Shown piece after piece: positions 32,839 to 41,080 of a stretch of 64,000 bases of DNA. The stretch is from Vulcaniibacterium tengchongense (lineage in GTDB: Bacteria; Pseudomonadota; Gammaproteobacteria; Xanthomonadales; Xanthomonadaceae): NCBI RefSeq assembly GCF_003814555.1, contig NZ_RKQN01000001.1, positions 826,546 through 890,545 on the forward strand, in the 5' to 3' direction. Position 1 is the first letter of the stretch; each line of letters starts with the position of its first letter. Below the pieces are notes generated by a model that saw nothing but the letters and a program-made list of their open reading frames with translations, did not search any database and was not told the origin of the DNA. A program made the translations under genes and the position numbers.

Positions 32839-33723
32839 ATGATCGAAGCGGTCACCTTCTGGAACGAGCCGAACAACAAGTCGCACTGGGACATGGAGGT
32901 CGATCCGGAGTGGCGGCTGTACGCGGACATGGTCAGGCGCGCCGCGCAGGCGGTCGAGGCGGAAAGGCCCGGGGTGCTGCGCGTGCTCGGCGGCATCTCG
33001 CCGATCGACCCGGGCTTCATGCGCCGGCTGCAGGACTTCCGCGCCACCGAGAACCTGCACGCGGTCGCGGTGCACGGGTTCCCGCTGGACTGGAACCTGT
33101 GGCAGATCCACGAATGGCGCGACAAGATCGCCGAGATCGAGGCGGTCACCCACCTGCCGGTCTGGGTCACCGAAGTCGGCGTGTCCAGCTTCGGCGCCGA
33201 GGAGGTGCAGGACTTCGGCCTGCGCCGCACCGCCGAGCTGCTGCTCGGGCGCGTGGACCGCATCCACTGGTACAGCCTGTACGACCTGCCGCGTGCCTGG
33301 GAGGCGACCACCCGGCACAAGGAGGCGGAGGGCTCGTCCTACTACCGCCACTTCTACATGGGCCTGCTGCGCGAGGACGGCACGCCCAAGCTCGCGCTGC
33401 GGCAGTTCTCCGAGTACACGCCGGAACTGGGCATCTGCCAGTGGTTCCACTTCGAGGACCATCGCCTGGATTCGGCCGTGCAATGGCTGCGCCGGCTCGG
33501 CGTGCGCCGCCTGCGCACCGGGCTGAGCTGGGCCGACTACCTGCGCCCGGGCTCGGACAAGTGGTTCGACCGGATGATGCAGGCGCTGGACGGCTTCGAC
33601 CTGACCGTGACCTTCTGCTTCACCCCGGAGTGCAAGGGCATCCGCCCGCACCACACCAGTCCGCCGCTGGACGCCAACGAATACGCCGATTTCTGCGCGC
33701 TGATGATGCGGCGGTATGCGTAG
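32839..33723 (+). CDS. Clan GH-A glycoside hydrolase, apparently circularly permuted
   Basis: The 294-residue protein has the GH-A acid/base motif WNEPN with E10 at the very N terminus (AVTFWNEPNNKSHWD) and the nucleophile motif VWVTEVGVSSFG with E112. In ordinary GH-A barrels the acid/base sits after strand 4, more than 100 residues in. Here strands 4-8 come first (GGISP, AVAVHGFP, WVTEVG, IHWYSLYD). Residues about 195-294 then look like strands 1-3 (GICQWFHFEDHR, RLRTGLSWADYLRP, LTVTFCFTPECKGI) and end in ADFCALMMRRYA, which normally runs directly into strand 4. The result is a full eight-strand set in permuted order. Similarity is nearest to beta-xylosidase-like (GH39-type) proteins. It is co-transcribed with the inositol-phosphate synthase gene and has no signal peptide. 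Confidence 0.75.
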   Translation: MIEAVTFWNEPNNKSHWDMEVDPEWRLYADMVRRAAQAVEAERPGVLRVLGGISPIDPGFMRRLQDFRATENLHAVAVHGFPLDWNLWQIHEWRDKIAEIEAVTHLPVWVTEVGVSSFGAEEVQDFGLRRTAELLLGRVDRIHWYSLYDLPRAWEATTRHKEAEGSSYYRHFYMGLLREDGTPKLALRQFSEYTPELGICQWFHFEDHRLDSAVQWLRRLGVRRLRTGLSWADYLRPGSDKWFDRMMQALDGFDLTVTFCFTPECKGIRPHHTSPPLDANEYADFCALMMRRYA

Positions 33724-33755
33724 CGGTTGCGACGCCTTCGCGCCGGGAGGCACCG

Positions 33756-34751
33756 ATGCGAACGAATCCCGCGATGAACCCGATGCAGGGCCGGGCCGCG
33801 CCGACGGCGGCCGCGGACGAAGCCGCCGGCGTTGCGGCGCCCCGCGACCCGATGCGGGCCTGGCTGCGCCACATGCGCCGCGGCGAATGGGGCCGGGCCT
33901 GGGCGATCACCGACCGCGAGCTGCCGGCGCGCGCCCGCACCCCGTGCTGGCATTGGCCGCGCCACCTGCAATACGTCTGGACCGGCGAGCCGCTGGCCGG
34001 CAGGCGCGTGCTGGTGCGCTGCTATCACGGTCTCGGCGACACCCTCCAGTTCGTCCGCTACCTCCCCTTGCTGAAGGCGGTCGCGGCCGAAACCCTCCTC
34101 TGGGCGCAGCCGAAGCTGATCCCGCTGCTGCGCGGGATGGCCGGCGTCGATCGCGTGCTGCCGCTGCACGACGGTGCGCCCGGCGTCGAGTACGACGTCG
34201 ACGTCGAGATCATGGAGCTGGCCCACGTCTTCCGCAGCACGCCCGACACCGTGCCGGCGCGGGTGCCTTACCTGCATGCCGAGCCGATGCCGCTGCCGCC
34301 CGCGGGACGGCCGGCGGTCGGCTTGGTGTGGAAGGCGGGCGACTGGCAACCGCAGCGGTCGATCCCGTGGCCGCTGCTGGCCCCGTTCGCGCAGGTGCGC
34401 GGCGCGACGCTGTACGTGCTGCAGCCGCAGGCGGCCGAGGCCGGCTGGCGTGGCGAGTTCGGCCGCCACCTCGGCGAGTTCGACGTCGCCGACTACGCCC
34501 GCGTGCTGCGGGCGATGGATCTGCTGATCACCATCGATTCGATGCCGGCGCACCTCGCGGGCGCGCTCGGCGTGCCGGTGTGGACGCTGCTGTCCGCGGA
34601 TCCGGACTGGCGCTGGATGGAGGGGCGCACGGACACGCCGTGGTATCCGCAGATGCGCCTGTTCCGGCAGAAGCGGGCCGGCAACTGGCGCAGCCTCGTC
34701 GACGAGGTCGCGGCCGAACTTGCGGCGTTCGCCGACGCCAGGCGGGCGTGA
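33756..34751 (+). CDS. Glycosyltransferase family 9-like protein
   Basis: The 331-residue protein has the two landmark regions of heptosyltransferase-like GT9 enzymes. One is an N-terminal RVLVRCYHGLGDTLQFVRYL at about 85-103. The other is a C-terminal nucleotide-sugar site, LLITIDSMPAHLAGALGVPV, followed by VWTLLSADPDWRWM. Similar soluble proteins are common in tetratricopeptide-GT9 fusions; here the N-terminal 70 residues form only a short helical region. GGGAGG lies 5 bases before the ATG. It is the last gene of the operon with the inositol-phosphate synthase and permuted hydrolase genes. Donor and acceptor are unknown. Confidence 0.8.
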   Translation: MRTNPAMNPMQGRAAPTAAADEAAGVAAPRDPMRAWLRHMRRGEWGRAWAITDRELPARARTPCWHWPRHLQYVWTGEPLAGRRVLVRCYHGLGDTLQFVRYLPLLKAVAAETLLWAQPKLIPLLRGMAGVDRVLPLHDGAPGVEYDVDVEIMELAHVFRSTPDTVPARVPYLHAEPMPLPPAGRPAVGLVWKAGDWQPQRSIPWPLLAPFAQVRGATLYVLQPQAAEAGWRGEFGRHLGEFDVADYARVLRAMDLLITIDSMPAHLAGALGVPVWTLLSADPDWRWMEGRTDTPWYPQMRLFRQKRAGNWRSLVDEVAAELAAFADARRA

Positions 34752-34962
34752 GCCTTCCGTGCGGACCGCGCCGCCGGATCGCGCGAGGAACCGGTGCCTC
34801 GGCCGGGAACTCCACGCGATGCAGGCGCGGTGGCGCTGCGCGCCTGCCGCTCCCGATGGTCCTGCTGTCGTACATGCCCGGCCCGGGCAAGGCGCTGGCG
34901 TCCGGCCCGGCGGGTCGGCGGGTCGGCGCGAGCCGGGCCGGCCGGCGCGCATCGGTCGGCGG

Positions 34963-36342
34963 TCAGCGCAGGCCGATACGTTCGACCAGCCGGCCCCAGC
35001 GGCCGCGGTGGTAGGCGAGCGCGTGGTAGGCGGCGAGCGCGAGGCGCGCCCAGCGCAGATACAGCCACGGCGCCCCGAACCGGCGCGCCAACCGGAACAT
35101 GCGGTGGCTCCAGCGCGAGATCGACCGGCGCATGCGGTAGATCAGCCGCCGCCGCGCGTTCGGGCGTTGCGCGTCGGGCGCGACCCGCTTGCGCGGCACG
35201 ATGCCCGCGCGCCGGCGCGCGAGCCGGTAGGCCAGGCCCTCGCGCCGTTGGCGCAGGCCGGCCGCCTGGGTGCGGGCGACGAACGCGGCGTCGACCGGTG
35301 CCAGGGCGAGCCGGCCCTGCGCGACCGCCTCCTCCAGCAGGGCCGCCACCTCCGCCGAGCGCGCCACGACCACGTTGGTGCCTTGCCAATCGGACGCGTA
35401 CGGCTCGACCCAGGCGTCGCCGAAGGACACGTCGGCGGTTTCGGCCATGACGTCGTCGCAGAAATTGCAGGCCGGGTCCATGAAGAAGCCCGCCCCCCAG
35501 TCGCCGTCGACCAGGTGCCACCAGTCCTGCTCGACGACGCGGCCGTCGCCCATGGCCAGGCGGGCGCGGTACCAGTTCGCCGGCCGTTGCGGCGCCTTGG
35601 TGCGGAACGCGACCGCGCGCACCTCGTCCGGCGCCACGCCCATCTGCCAGGCCAGGCTGTCGGCGAAGCGGGCGCTTTTCATGTGGCCGCAGAACAGGCC
35701 GAGGGTGTAGCGGATGCGCTCGCGCAGCAGCGGGTGCTCGCGGCGCAGCAGCTGCACCGCCTTGACGAAGCAAGGAATGCCGACCACCGCGTAACGGCCG
35801 GGCACCGCCAGGATCCCGGCGAGGACTTGCGACAGTTCGACCGGGTAGTAGCGCGACTGCGCGCCGGCGCGGATCTCGCCCTCGCTGCGCGAGAGCCGGT
35901 AACGGAACAGGCGGCCGTCCCGCCGCGGTTCGTCGCAGGCGGCCACGTGCGCCAGCGCGTCGATGCGGCCGCGCCGGAGCAGCTCGACCGCGAGCCAGCT
36001 GGCCAGGCCGCCGGAGCTGCCGCGGCTGCGGAAGTCCTGCTCGGCGACATGGCCGACGTAGGCGGCGCGGTAGCGGCCGGTGGCCGCATCGGCCTGCGGC
36101 GCGCCGGTGAAGAGCCGCGCCGCGAGCTCGTCCTCGTTCGCCGCATGCGGCGAGAACGGGCAGGTCCGGGCGAGGGCCGGCGAGCGTTCGCGATACCAGT
36201 CGCCCGGACCGCTCGGCCGCAGCAGGCCGTGGCCGTCGAAGGCCATGGCCGCGCCGCGCGCCGCGGCGTGCGCCGCGCAGCCGCCGCAGCCGATGCACAG
36301 GCCGGAGCGGACCATTTCGCGCGGGCTCAGCGCGGCGGTCAT
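34963..36342 (-). CDS. FrhB-like (F420-hydrogenase beta subunit family) Fe-S protein
   Basis: The 459-residue protein starts with a ferredoxin-like cluster site C16-x2-C19-x2-C22 (GLCIGCGGCAA) plus a later CPF. The family blocks follow: RSRGSSGGLASWLAVELL, AGAQSRYYPVEL, YAVVGIPCFVKAVQLL, YTLGLFCGHMKS, and ACNFCDD through ADVSFGDAW. Members occur in polysaccharide gene clusters beside pyruvyl transferases and lack hydrogenase partners; they are presumed flavin/Fe-S oxidoreductases acting on sugars or lipid-linked glycans. The last 90 residues are rich in Arg and aromatics. Its ATG overlaps the stop of the upstream pyruvyl transferase gene (ATGA), so the two are coupled. Confidence 0.88.
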   Translation of the reverse strand: MTAALSPREMVRSGLCIGCGGCAAHAAARGAAMAFDGHGLLRPSGPGDWYRERSPALARTCPFSPHAANEDELAARLFTGAPQADAATGRYRAAYVGHVAEQDFRSRGSSGGLASWLAVELLRRGRIDALAHVAACDEPRRDGRLFRYRLSRSEGEIRAGAQSRYYPVELSQVLAGILAVPGRYAVVGIPCFVKAVQLLRREHPLLRERIRYTLGLFCGHMKSARFADSLAWQMGVAPDEVRAVAFRTKAPQRPANWYRARLAMGDGRVVEQDWWHLVDGDWGAGFFMDPACNFCDDVMAETADVSFGDAWVEPYASDWQGTNVVVARSAEVAALLEEAVAQGRLALAPVDAAFVARTQAAGLRQRREGLAYRLARRRAGIVPRKRVAPDAQRPNARRRLIYRMRRSISRWSHRMFRLARRFGAPWLYLRWARLALAAYHALAYHRGRWGRLVERIGLR

Positions 36343-37412
36343 GCGCTCATGCGCCGCGCCGCCAGGGCGCGGTCGAGGTGGCGATCGGACGCATGGCGCA
36401 ACGTCTCGATCCGGGCGGGGACCGCGTCGTCGAGCGGCTCGCCCAAGGCCGCCGCGTAGGCGGACGCCGGCGCGTCTTCGCCGAGCAGATGCCGCTGCGC
36501 GCCGACCGTGTCCATCAGGCAGCGCAGCTTGTTGCCGCGGTACCAGGAGCTTTCGCAGGCGAACGGCTTGCGGTGCCGCAGCGCGAACACGCAGCCATGG
36601 AAGAAGTTGGTCGCCACCGCCTGCGCATGGGCGATCGCGTGGGCGAACTCGTGCGGGCCGGCCTCGAGCCATTGCCGGTCGGCCCAGTCGTTGCGGTAGC
36701 CGACGCTGAGCAGCAGCAGGCCACGGCGGCGCGCCCAGCGCTTCGCGTTCGCGGCGAAACCGTCCGAGAAGCCATGGCCATAGACGACCGCGTACGGCCG
36801 CCCCGGCAGTTCGCCGTCCGCCGCGCCGGGCTCGGGCGGGAACTGCAGGCACGGGTCCAGCACGAGTTCCGGCTCGCGGCCGATCGCCTCCGCCACCACG
36901 GCCTGCGAGGTCTGGTCGCGCACCGAAATCGCTTCGAACGCGCGCAACTTCTGCGCCCAGTGCGGCGCCAGCCCGGCGCGCGGGTCGAGACTGCCGAAGC
37001 TGGCCGCGTGCGCCAGCAGGCGCGGCGTGCGCAGGCCTTCGCCGTAGAACAGCGGATAGCCGCCGTACCAGGGGTGCGACAGGTTCCAGACCTCATCGCT
37101 GCCGACCACCACGGCGTCGCAGCGCGGCATCCGTGCGGGCCGCTCGAGCGGAAACCGGGGCGACAGCGGCAGCGATTCGAACGCGCGGAAGAAGCGGCGG
37201 ATCTTGGTGCGGTAGCGGGCGCGGTCCGGCGCCGGCGCCGGCAGGGTGGGCCGCAGCGCGCAGCGCCATTCGGCGATGTCCACCCGGCGCGAGGCGTGGT
37301 CGAGCAGGAAGGCGTCGTGGCCGCGGCTGCGCAGCCCCTCGGCCAGGCAGCGCGCTTGCCAGTAGCTGCCGTAGTTGATGCAGCGATGGAAGGTCAGGAT
37401 GCCGATCTTCAC
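36339..37412 (-). CDS. Polysaccharide pyruvyl transferase family protein
   Basis: The 357-residue protein starts VKIGILTFHRCINYGSYWQA from a GTG with GAGG 7 bases upstream. It shows the family features: the SDEVWNLSHPWYGGYPLFYG segment, AISVRDQTSQAVVAEAIG, ELVLDPCLQF, YAVVYGHGFSDGF, and the C-terminal VATNFFHGCVFALRHRKPFA, where H is conserved. Such enzymes transfer pyruvate from phosphoenolpyruvate to sugars of exopolysaccharides or cell-wall polymers as ketals. It is the first gene of a two-gene operon with the FrhB-like protein, next to the convergent inositol/GT9 operon. Confidence 0.88.
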   Translation of the reverse strand: MKIGILTFHRCINYGSYWQARCLAEGLRSRGHDAFLLDHASRRVDIAEWRCALRPTLPAPAPDRARYRTKIRRFFRAFESLPLSPRFPLERPARMPRCDAVVVGSDEVWNLSHPWYGGYPLFYGEGLRTPRLLAHAASFGSLDPRAGLAPHWAQKLRAFEAISVRDQTSQAVVAEAIGREPELVLDPCLQFPPEPGAADGELPGRPYAVVYGHGFSDGFAANAKRWARRRGLLLLSVGYRNDWADRQWLEAGPHEFAHAIAHAQAVATNFFHGCVFALRHRKPFACESSWYRGNKLRCLMDTVGAQRHLLGEDAPASAYAAALGEPLDDAVPARIETLRHASDRHLDRALAARRMSA

Positions 37413-37504
37413 CAGCGGGCCTCGGTCTTGATGTCTCGTGCACCGGACGATGCGCAACATCCGTGCCACGCGTTCGACACCTCGCGCGCCGCCACCGAGT
37501 TCCG

Positions 37505-38107
37505 ATGACGAGAGTCCTGCTGATCCGCCACGCGACGACCGAAGCCACCGGCACGCACCTCGCCGGGCGCGCGGCGGGCATCGGCCTGGACGGGCAGGGG
37601 CGGAGGCAGGCCCAGGCCCTCGCCGGGCGGCTCGCGGGCCTGCCGATCGCGGCGATCTACAGCAGCCCGCTGCAGCGGACGCTCGAAACCGCCGAGCCGA
37701 TTGCGAGGCTACTCGGGCGCGAGACGATCCCTTGTGAAGACTTCCTGGAAATCGAGTTCGGCGAATGGACCGGCCGCGCCATCGCCGGCCTCGAGGACGA
37801 TGCCGCGTTCCGCCGTTTCAACGCCGTGCGCAGCCGGGCCCCGGCGGCGGGCGGCGAATACATGCTGCAGGCGCAGGCGCGCATGGTGCTGGGCCTGGAA
37901 GCGTTGCGCCTGCGGCATCCGCGGCAGACGGTGGTCGTGGTCGGCCACGGCGACCCGATCAAGGCCGCGGTCGCGTACTACGCCGGCATCCCGCTCGACC
38001 TGTTCCATCGCCTCGAGATCGACCCCGCCTCGGTCAGCGCGATCGAACTCGGCGACGACGCCGTGCGCATCCTCGCCGTCAACGACACCGGCGGTGCGTG
38101 GGCCTGA
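37505..38107 (+). CDS. Histidine phosphatase (phosphoglycerate mutase-like) family protein
   Basis: The 200-residue protein has the phospho-histidine motif LLIRHATTEATG with R8/H9, where RHG is replaced by RHA. The second arginine is in IYSSPLQRTLETAEPI, the acidic pocket in LEIEFGEWTGR, and the second catalytic His in VVVVGHGDPIKAAV. This set fits the broad-specificity branch 1 histidine phosphatases, for example CobC-like or SixA-like enzymes, but the substrate cannot be named. It is divergent from the pyruvyl transferase operon. Confidence 0.88.
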   Translation: MTRVLLIRHATTEATGTHLAGRAAGIGLDGQGRRQAQALAGRLAGLPIAAIYSSPLQRTLETAEPIARLLGRETIPCEDFLEIEFGEWTGRAIAGLEDDAAFRRFNAVRSRAPAAGGEYMLQAQARMVLGLEALRLRHPRQTVVVVGHGDPIKAAVAYYAGIPLDLFHRLEIDPASVSAIELGDDAVRILAVNDTGGAWA

Positions 38108-38162
38108 GGGGCTCCGGCCTCGATGCCGCCGCCCGACGCGGAAACCGCAACCGCCGCCAGCT

Positions 38163-38891
38163 TCAGCGTTGCGCCGAGACGAGCAGCAGCATCGGCCGCT
38201 CGAGCTCCTCGGCAAGCTCCGGCTGCCGCGCGATCTGTTCGGCGCTGGGCGCGAACTCGACGATCCGCCGGATCGCGAATCCCGCATCGATCAGGGTGTT
38301 GAGCGTCGTCGCCAGGGTGCGGTGATACTTGAGAACGCCCGGCACGAACCACTCGGTCCGGCGTTCGCCCTCGATCGCGTAGCGGCCGATCGGCCAGGTC
38401 CTGCGCCCGTCCTCGTCGCGCCAGCCCTGCGGATCGGCCGCGGCCATGTAGATCGGATGCTCGATCGAGAACACCAGGCGGCCGCCGGGCGCCAACGCCC
38501 GGTGCACCGCGCGTGCCAGCCGCGCGAAGTCCTCGACGTAGTGGAAGGCGAGGGCGCTGTGGGCGAGATCGAACGACGCCTGCGGCAGCTCGATCGTCTC
38601 GAGGTCCGCCAGCCGGTACTCGACGGCGGCGTCCGCGGTGTCCGCCCGGGCCCGCGCGAGCATGCGCTCGGACAGGTCCAGCCCCAACACGCGGGCCGCG
38701 CCGTGCGCCGCCGCCCAACGGCTGAACCAGCCGAAGCCGCAACCCAGGTCCACCACCCGTTGCCCTGCGGGATCGGGAAGCATCGCCCGCAAGGCGGGCC
38801 ATTCGGGCGCGCCGGCGAGCCCGTGGCGCTGCCGCGGCAGCCGGCTGTAGCCGGCGAGGAATTGAGGGTCGTCGTAGATGTTCTGCGCCAT
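38163..38891 (-). CDS. Class I SAM-dependent methyltransferase
   Basis: The 242-residue protein has motif I VVDLGCGFGWFSRWAA at about 46-61, an acidic residue ending strand 2 (VLGLDLSERML), motif II SFDLAHSALAFHYVED, and motif III LAPGGRLVFSIEHPIYMA. The HPIYMA end and the following EHP-containing region resemble UbiE/BioC-like small-molecule methyltransferases. The ATG at 38891 was preferred over the one at 38906 because AGGA and GGAG lie just upstream. It is convergent with the histidine phosphatase gene. The substrate is unknown. Confidence 0.85.
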   Translation of the reverse strand: MAQNIYDDPQFLAGYSRLPRQRHGLAGAPEWPALRAMLPDPAGQRVVDLGCGFGWFSRWAAAHGAARVLGLDLSERMLARARADTADAAVEYRLADLETIELPQASFDLAHSALAFHYVEDFARLARAVHRALAPGGRLVFSIEHPIYMAAADPQGWRDEDGRRTWPIGRYAIEGERRTEWFVPGVLKYHRTLATTLNTLIDAGFAIRRIVEFAPSAEQIARQPELAEELERPMLLLVSAQR

Positions 38892-38991
38892 GCCGTCCTG
38901 CTCCATCGGCCGGCGCGCGCGCTGCGTCGCCGGGCGTCGTGCGGAGGATGGCACGATAGCAGCCGCATGCCCCCGACCAGGAGACGCCACC

Positions 38992-39699
38992 GTGGAACCC
39001 GCCCACCCCATGCGCCGTGGACGGCGCGGGCTGCGCGCGTGCGCAGCGCTGCTTTGCCTGTCGCTCCTCCAGACCGCGGGTCTGGCCGCCATGCCTCCGA
39101 ACGACCCGAAACCCGATGAGGCCGCCGCCGCGGAAGCCGGCTGGCGCCCGCTGTTCGACGGCGTCAGCCTCGACGGCTGGCGCGCCAACGAGAATCCGCG
39201 GAGCTTCGTGGTGCGCGACGGCCGCATCGTCGTCCATGGGCCGCGCGCGCACCTGTTCTACGTCGGACCGGTCGCGGAGCACGCGTTCGGCGACTTCGAG
39301 CTGCAGCTGGAGGTCATGACCCGGCCGGGCGCGAATTCCGGCGTGTACTTCCACACCGCATGGCAGGACGAGGGCTGGCCCGCGCGCGGCTACGAGGTGC
39401 AGGTCAACAACTCCGCCTCCGACCCGAAGCGGACCGGCAGCCTGTACGGCGTGCGCGACGTGTTCGAGGCGCCGGCGCGCGACGACGCCTGGTTCACCCT
39501 GACCGTCCGCGTCGAGGGACGGCGCATCCGCACCTACGTGGACGGCCGCCTGCTGGTCGACTACACCGAGGAGGCGGATCCGCGACGCCCGCCCGAGTTC
39601 GCCCAGCGCCTGCTCGGCGCCGGCACCTTCGCCCTGCAGGCGCACGACCCGGAAAGCGAAGTGCACTACCGCGACATCCGGGTGCGGGTGCTGCGATGA
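38992..39699 (+). CDS. Secreted DUF1080 (3-keto-disaccharide hydrolase-like) protein
   Basis: The 235-residue precursor starts at a GTG with AGGAG 8 bases upstream; an ATG at 39010 is the alternative. A basic N terminus and hydrophobic segment (ACAALLCLSLLQTAGLAAM) form the signal peptide. The DUF1080 domain follows: WRPLFDGVSLDGWRANE, FGDFELQLEVMTRPGANSGV, YFHTAWQDEGWPARGYEVQV, IRTYVDGRLLVDYTE, and the closing EVHYRDIRVRVL strand. The fold is a concanavalin-like jelly roll. Members hydrolyse 3-keto-glycosides in studied gut bacteria; the activity here is inferred from family only. Confidence 0.88.
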   Translation: MEPAHPMRRGRRGLRACAALLCLSLLQTAGLAAMPPNDPKPDEAAAAEAGWRPLFDGVSLDGWRANENPRSFVVRDGRIVVHGPRAHLFYVGPVAEHAFGDFELQLEVMTRPGANSGVYFHTAWQDEGWPARGYEVQVNNSASDPKRTGSLYGVRDVFEAPARDDAWFTLTVRVEGRRIRTYVDGRLLVDYTEEADPRRPPEFAQRLLGAGTFALQAHDPESEVHYRDIRVRVLR

Positions 39700-40034
39700 C
39701 TCGCCCCAGGCCTCGCGTCCGTGCGCCGCGGAAAGGAGCGCGATCGGCTGCGCTTGCGCGCGCGAACCACGGCCCGCTCGACCTTGCGCTCCGCGTTGCG
39801 GTCGGTCCGGCCGCGCGAGCCGAGCTCGCCGGCCATCGGGCGATGGGTCTTCGGCGTCACGGCACCGCGTCGGGCCGCCGGCGCGATCGCCTCGCGTACG
39901 GCCGAGCGTCGCCCGTAGGCGAAGGTGCCGGCCGCGACGAAGAGCGAGCCCCTCGGATGCCGGATGGGCGGTTCGGGGTCGCCCGGCGGCAAAGACGGCA
40001 GGGCGGAGTGCGGTTTCGTTCCGCCATGAAGAAG
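39700..40034. other. Intergenic region downstream of ssrA
   Basis: I see no gene in these 335 bases. tmRNA 3' ends are common integration sites, but no integrase gene, attachment-site duplication or mobile element is visible on this side. Confidence 0.5.
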
Positions 40035-40066
40035 AAAGGCCGGGAGCCTGGCGGCTTCCGGCCTTT
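40035..40066 (-). terminator. Terminator of ssrA
   Basis: A 14-base-pair stem (AAAGGCCGGGAGCC on the plus strand, with one G-T pair) with a TGGC loop is followed on the minus strand by CTTCTT. It lies 13 bases beyond the CCA end. Confidence 0.8.
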
Positions 40067-40078
40067 CGCTTCTCGAAG

Positions 40079-40432
40079 TGGTGGAGGTGGGCGGAATCGA
40101 ACCGCCGTCCGAAGGCACTCCATCCCCGGCACTACATGCTTAGCTCGCCGTTGGGTCTCGTCGTCGGACAGCACGGCGCGCAAAGCGCATCCGACGACCA
40201 GCCTGTTTTGGTTTGACCGGGGGTTGACAGGCGGCGGCCCCCGGCGATTCCGTGATGATGACCCTACGCCGCGAGCACGGACACAAGCGGTTTCGGGGCT
40301 TAGGCCTTAGGCGGCCAGAGCGTAGTTGTCGTCGTTGGCAACTATGAGTTCGCAGCTGGATTTACGAGGAAAGCTACCCCCTCGGCATGCGCCAGGCGAT
40401 TTCGCAACCCCCGTCGAAGCCAGTGCACCCCC
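40079..40432 (-). ncRNA. ssrA: Transfer-messenger RNA
   Basis: The 354-base RNA begins GGGGGTGCACTGGCTTCGAC and ends CACCTCCACCA, and the two ends form a 7-base-pair acceptor stem. The T arm GGTTCGATTCC is just before the 3' end, and the CCA is encoded. The tag frame (40339-40307) reads ANDDNYALAA-stop, preceded by the resume region ATAGTTGCCAACGAC. It rescues stalled ribosomes with SmpB, whose gene lies 5 kb away. The exact 5' end follows from the stem pairing. Confidence 0.96.
40307..40339 (-). other. tmRNA tag-peptide reading frame
   Basis: Codons from GCC at 40339 read ANDDNYALAA and end at TAA. The LAA end is the ClpXP degron. The sequence matches the tag I know from Xanthomonas-type gamma-proteobacteria. 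Confidence 0.93.
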
Positions 40433-40459
40433 GGGGACAGCTTTCGCGCTGACCCGGCC

Positions 40460-40465
40460 AGTATA
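40460..40465 (-). promoter_or_regulatory. -10 element (TATACT) of ssrA
   Basis: TATACT on the minus strand lies 27 bases before the mature 5' end, which allows for a short leader removed by RNase P. TTGCTC, 16 bases further upstream (40482-40487), is a weak -35. Confidence 0.6.
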
Positions 40466-40563
40466 GGGGCGGATCGCCCCGGAGCAAGCCGCGGCGTCCG
40501 CGCCGCTGGCGCGGGTTCAGGCGGGCTTCGCAGGAGATCGTTCGCGCCCCCGCGGCGGAACCT

Positions 40564-40953
40564 TCAGCCCTCTTCCTCGAGCAACTGGATCAGCGCGCGG
40601 CGCTTCTTGCGCGGCATCCTGCGGATCAGCCCCATCAGGCGCAGCTCGTCCTGGTCCTGGTAGGCGGGGCCGTTCTCGCGCACCTGCAGCTTGCCCGGCA
40701 ACGGGCCGCGGCCGGTCGCGAGCCACTCGAAACTGACCTGCAGGTCCAAGGCCAGTTGCAGCATCCGCTCCAGCTCCGGCAGGGACAGGCCGCGCAGCCA
40801 CTTGCGCGCGGTCTCCCGGCTGACGTCGTACTCGCGGGCGAGGCTGCCGGTGCGGGCGCGCCCTTGGGCGAAGCCGGAATAGTCGAGCGCCTGGTTCAGC
40901 CGGCGGGCGAAATCCCTGTGCGGTGCTTGGGCCATGGGAACGCGGCGGTCCAT
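40564..40953 (-). CDS. XRE-type phage-repressor-like regulator
   Basis: The 129-residue protein has an N-terminal helix-turn-helix of the Cro/CI class: FARRLNQALDYSGFAQGRAR, then TGSLAREYDVSRETARKWLRG as turn and recognition helix. A LELERML-like segment and an F-x-W linker (SFEWLATGRGP) follow. The C-terminal 45 residues are helical and end RKKRRALIQLLEEEG; there is no LexA-like peptidase domain. It is divergent from a Cro-like gene, with a palindrome between them, an arrangement typical of a prophage-derived switch. ATGs at 40953 and 40935 are both possible. Confidence 0.8.
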   Translation of the reverse strand: MDRRVPMAQAPHRDFARRLNQALDYSGFAQGRARTGSLAREYDVSRETARKWLRGLSLPELERMLQLALDLQVSFEWLATGRGPLPGKLQVRENGPAYQDQDELRLMGLIRRMPRKKRRALIQLLEEEG

Positions 40954-40992
40954 GAGGAGCGGAAGGCGGCCGCGCGGGAGTCCGTTCGCGAT

Positions 40993-41009
40993 CGCAACTT
41001 ATTGTTGCG
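40993..41009. promoter_or_regulatory. Palindromic operator between repressor and Cro-like genes
   Basis: CGCAAC-TTATT-GTTGCG is a perfect 6+5+6 inverted repeat. A second half site, TTGCGAT, occurs at 41058-41064 and is the reverse complement of ATCGCAA at 40991-40997. It overlaps the first possible start of the Cro-like gene. Confidence 0.6.
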
Positions 41010-41080
41010 TACGCCGCGAGCGGAATAGGGCAATATCCGGTTGTTGACTCCGCCAATTTGCGATGGCAGTTTGTGCCTGC

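Noticed and set aside
39700-40078. Search for an integrated element at the ssrA 3' end
   Set aside because: No integrase, no duplicated ssrA tail and no phage genes were found on that side.
39666-40118. 150-codon minus-strand frame covering the 3' part of ssrA
   Set aside because: It reads MPSDGGSIPPTSTTS from the tmRNA T arm, a false protein commonly produced by tRNA-like sequences. The RNA explains the region.
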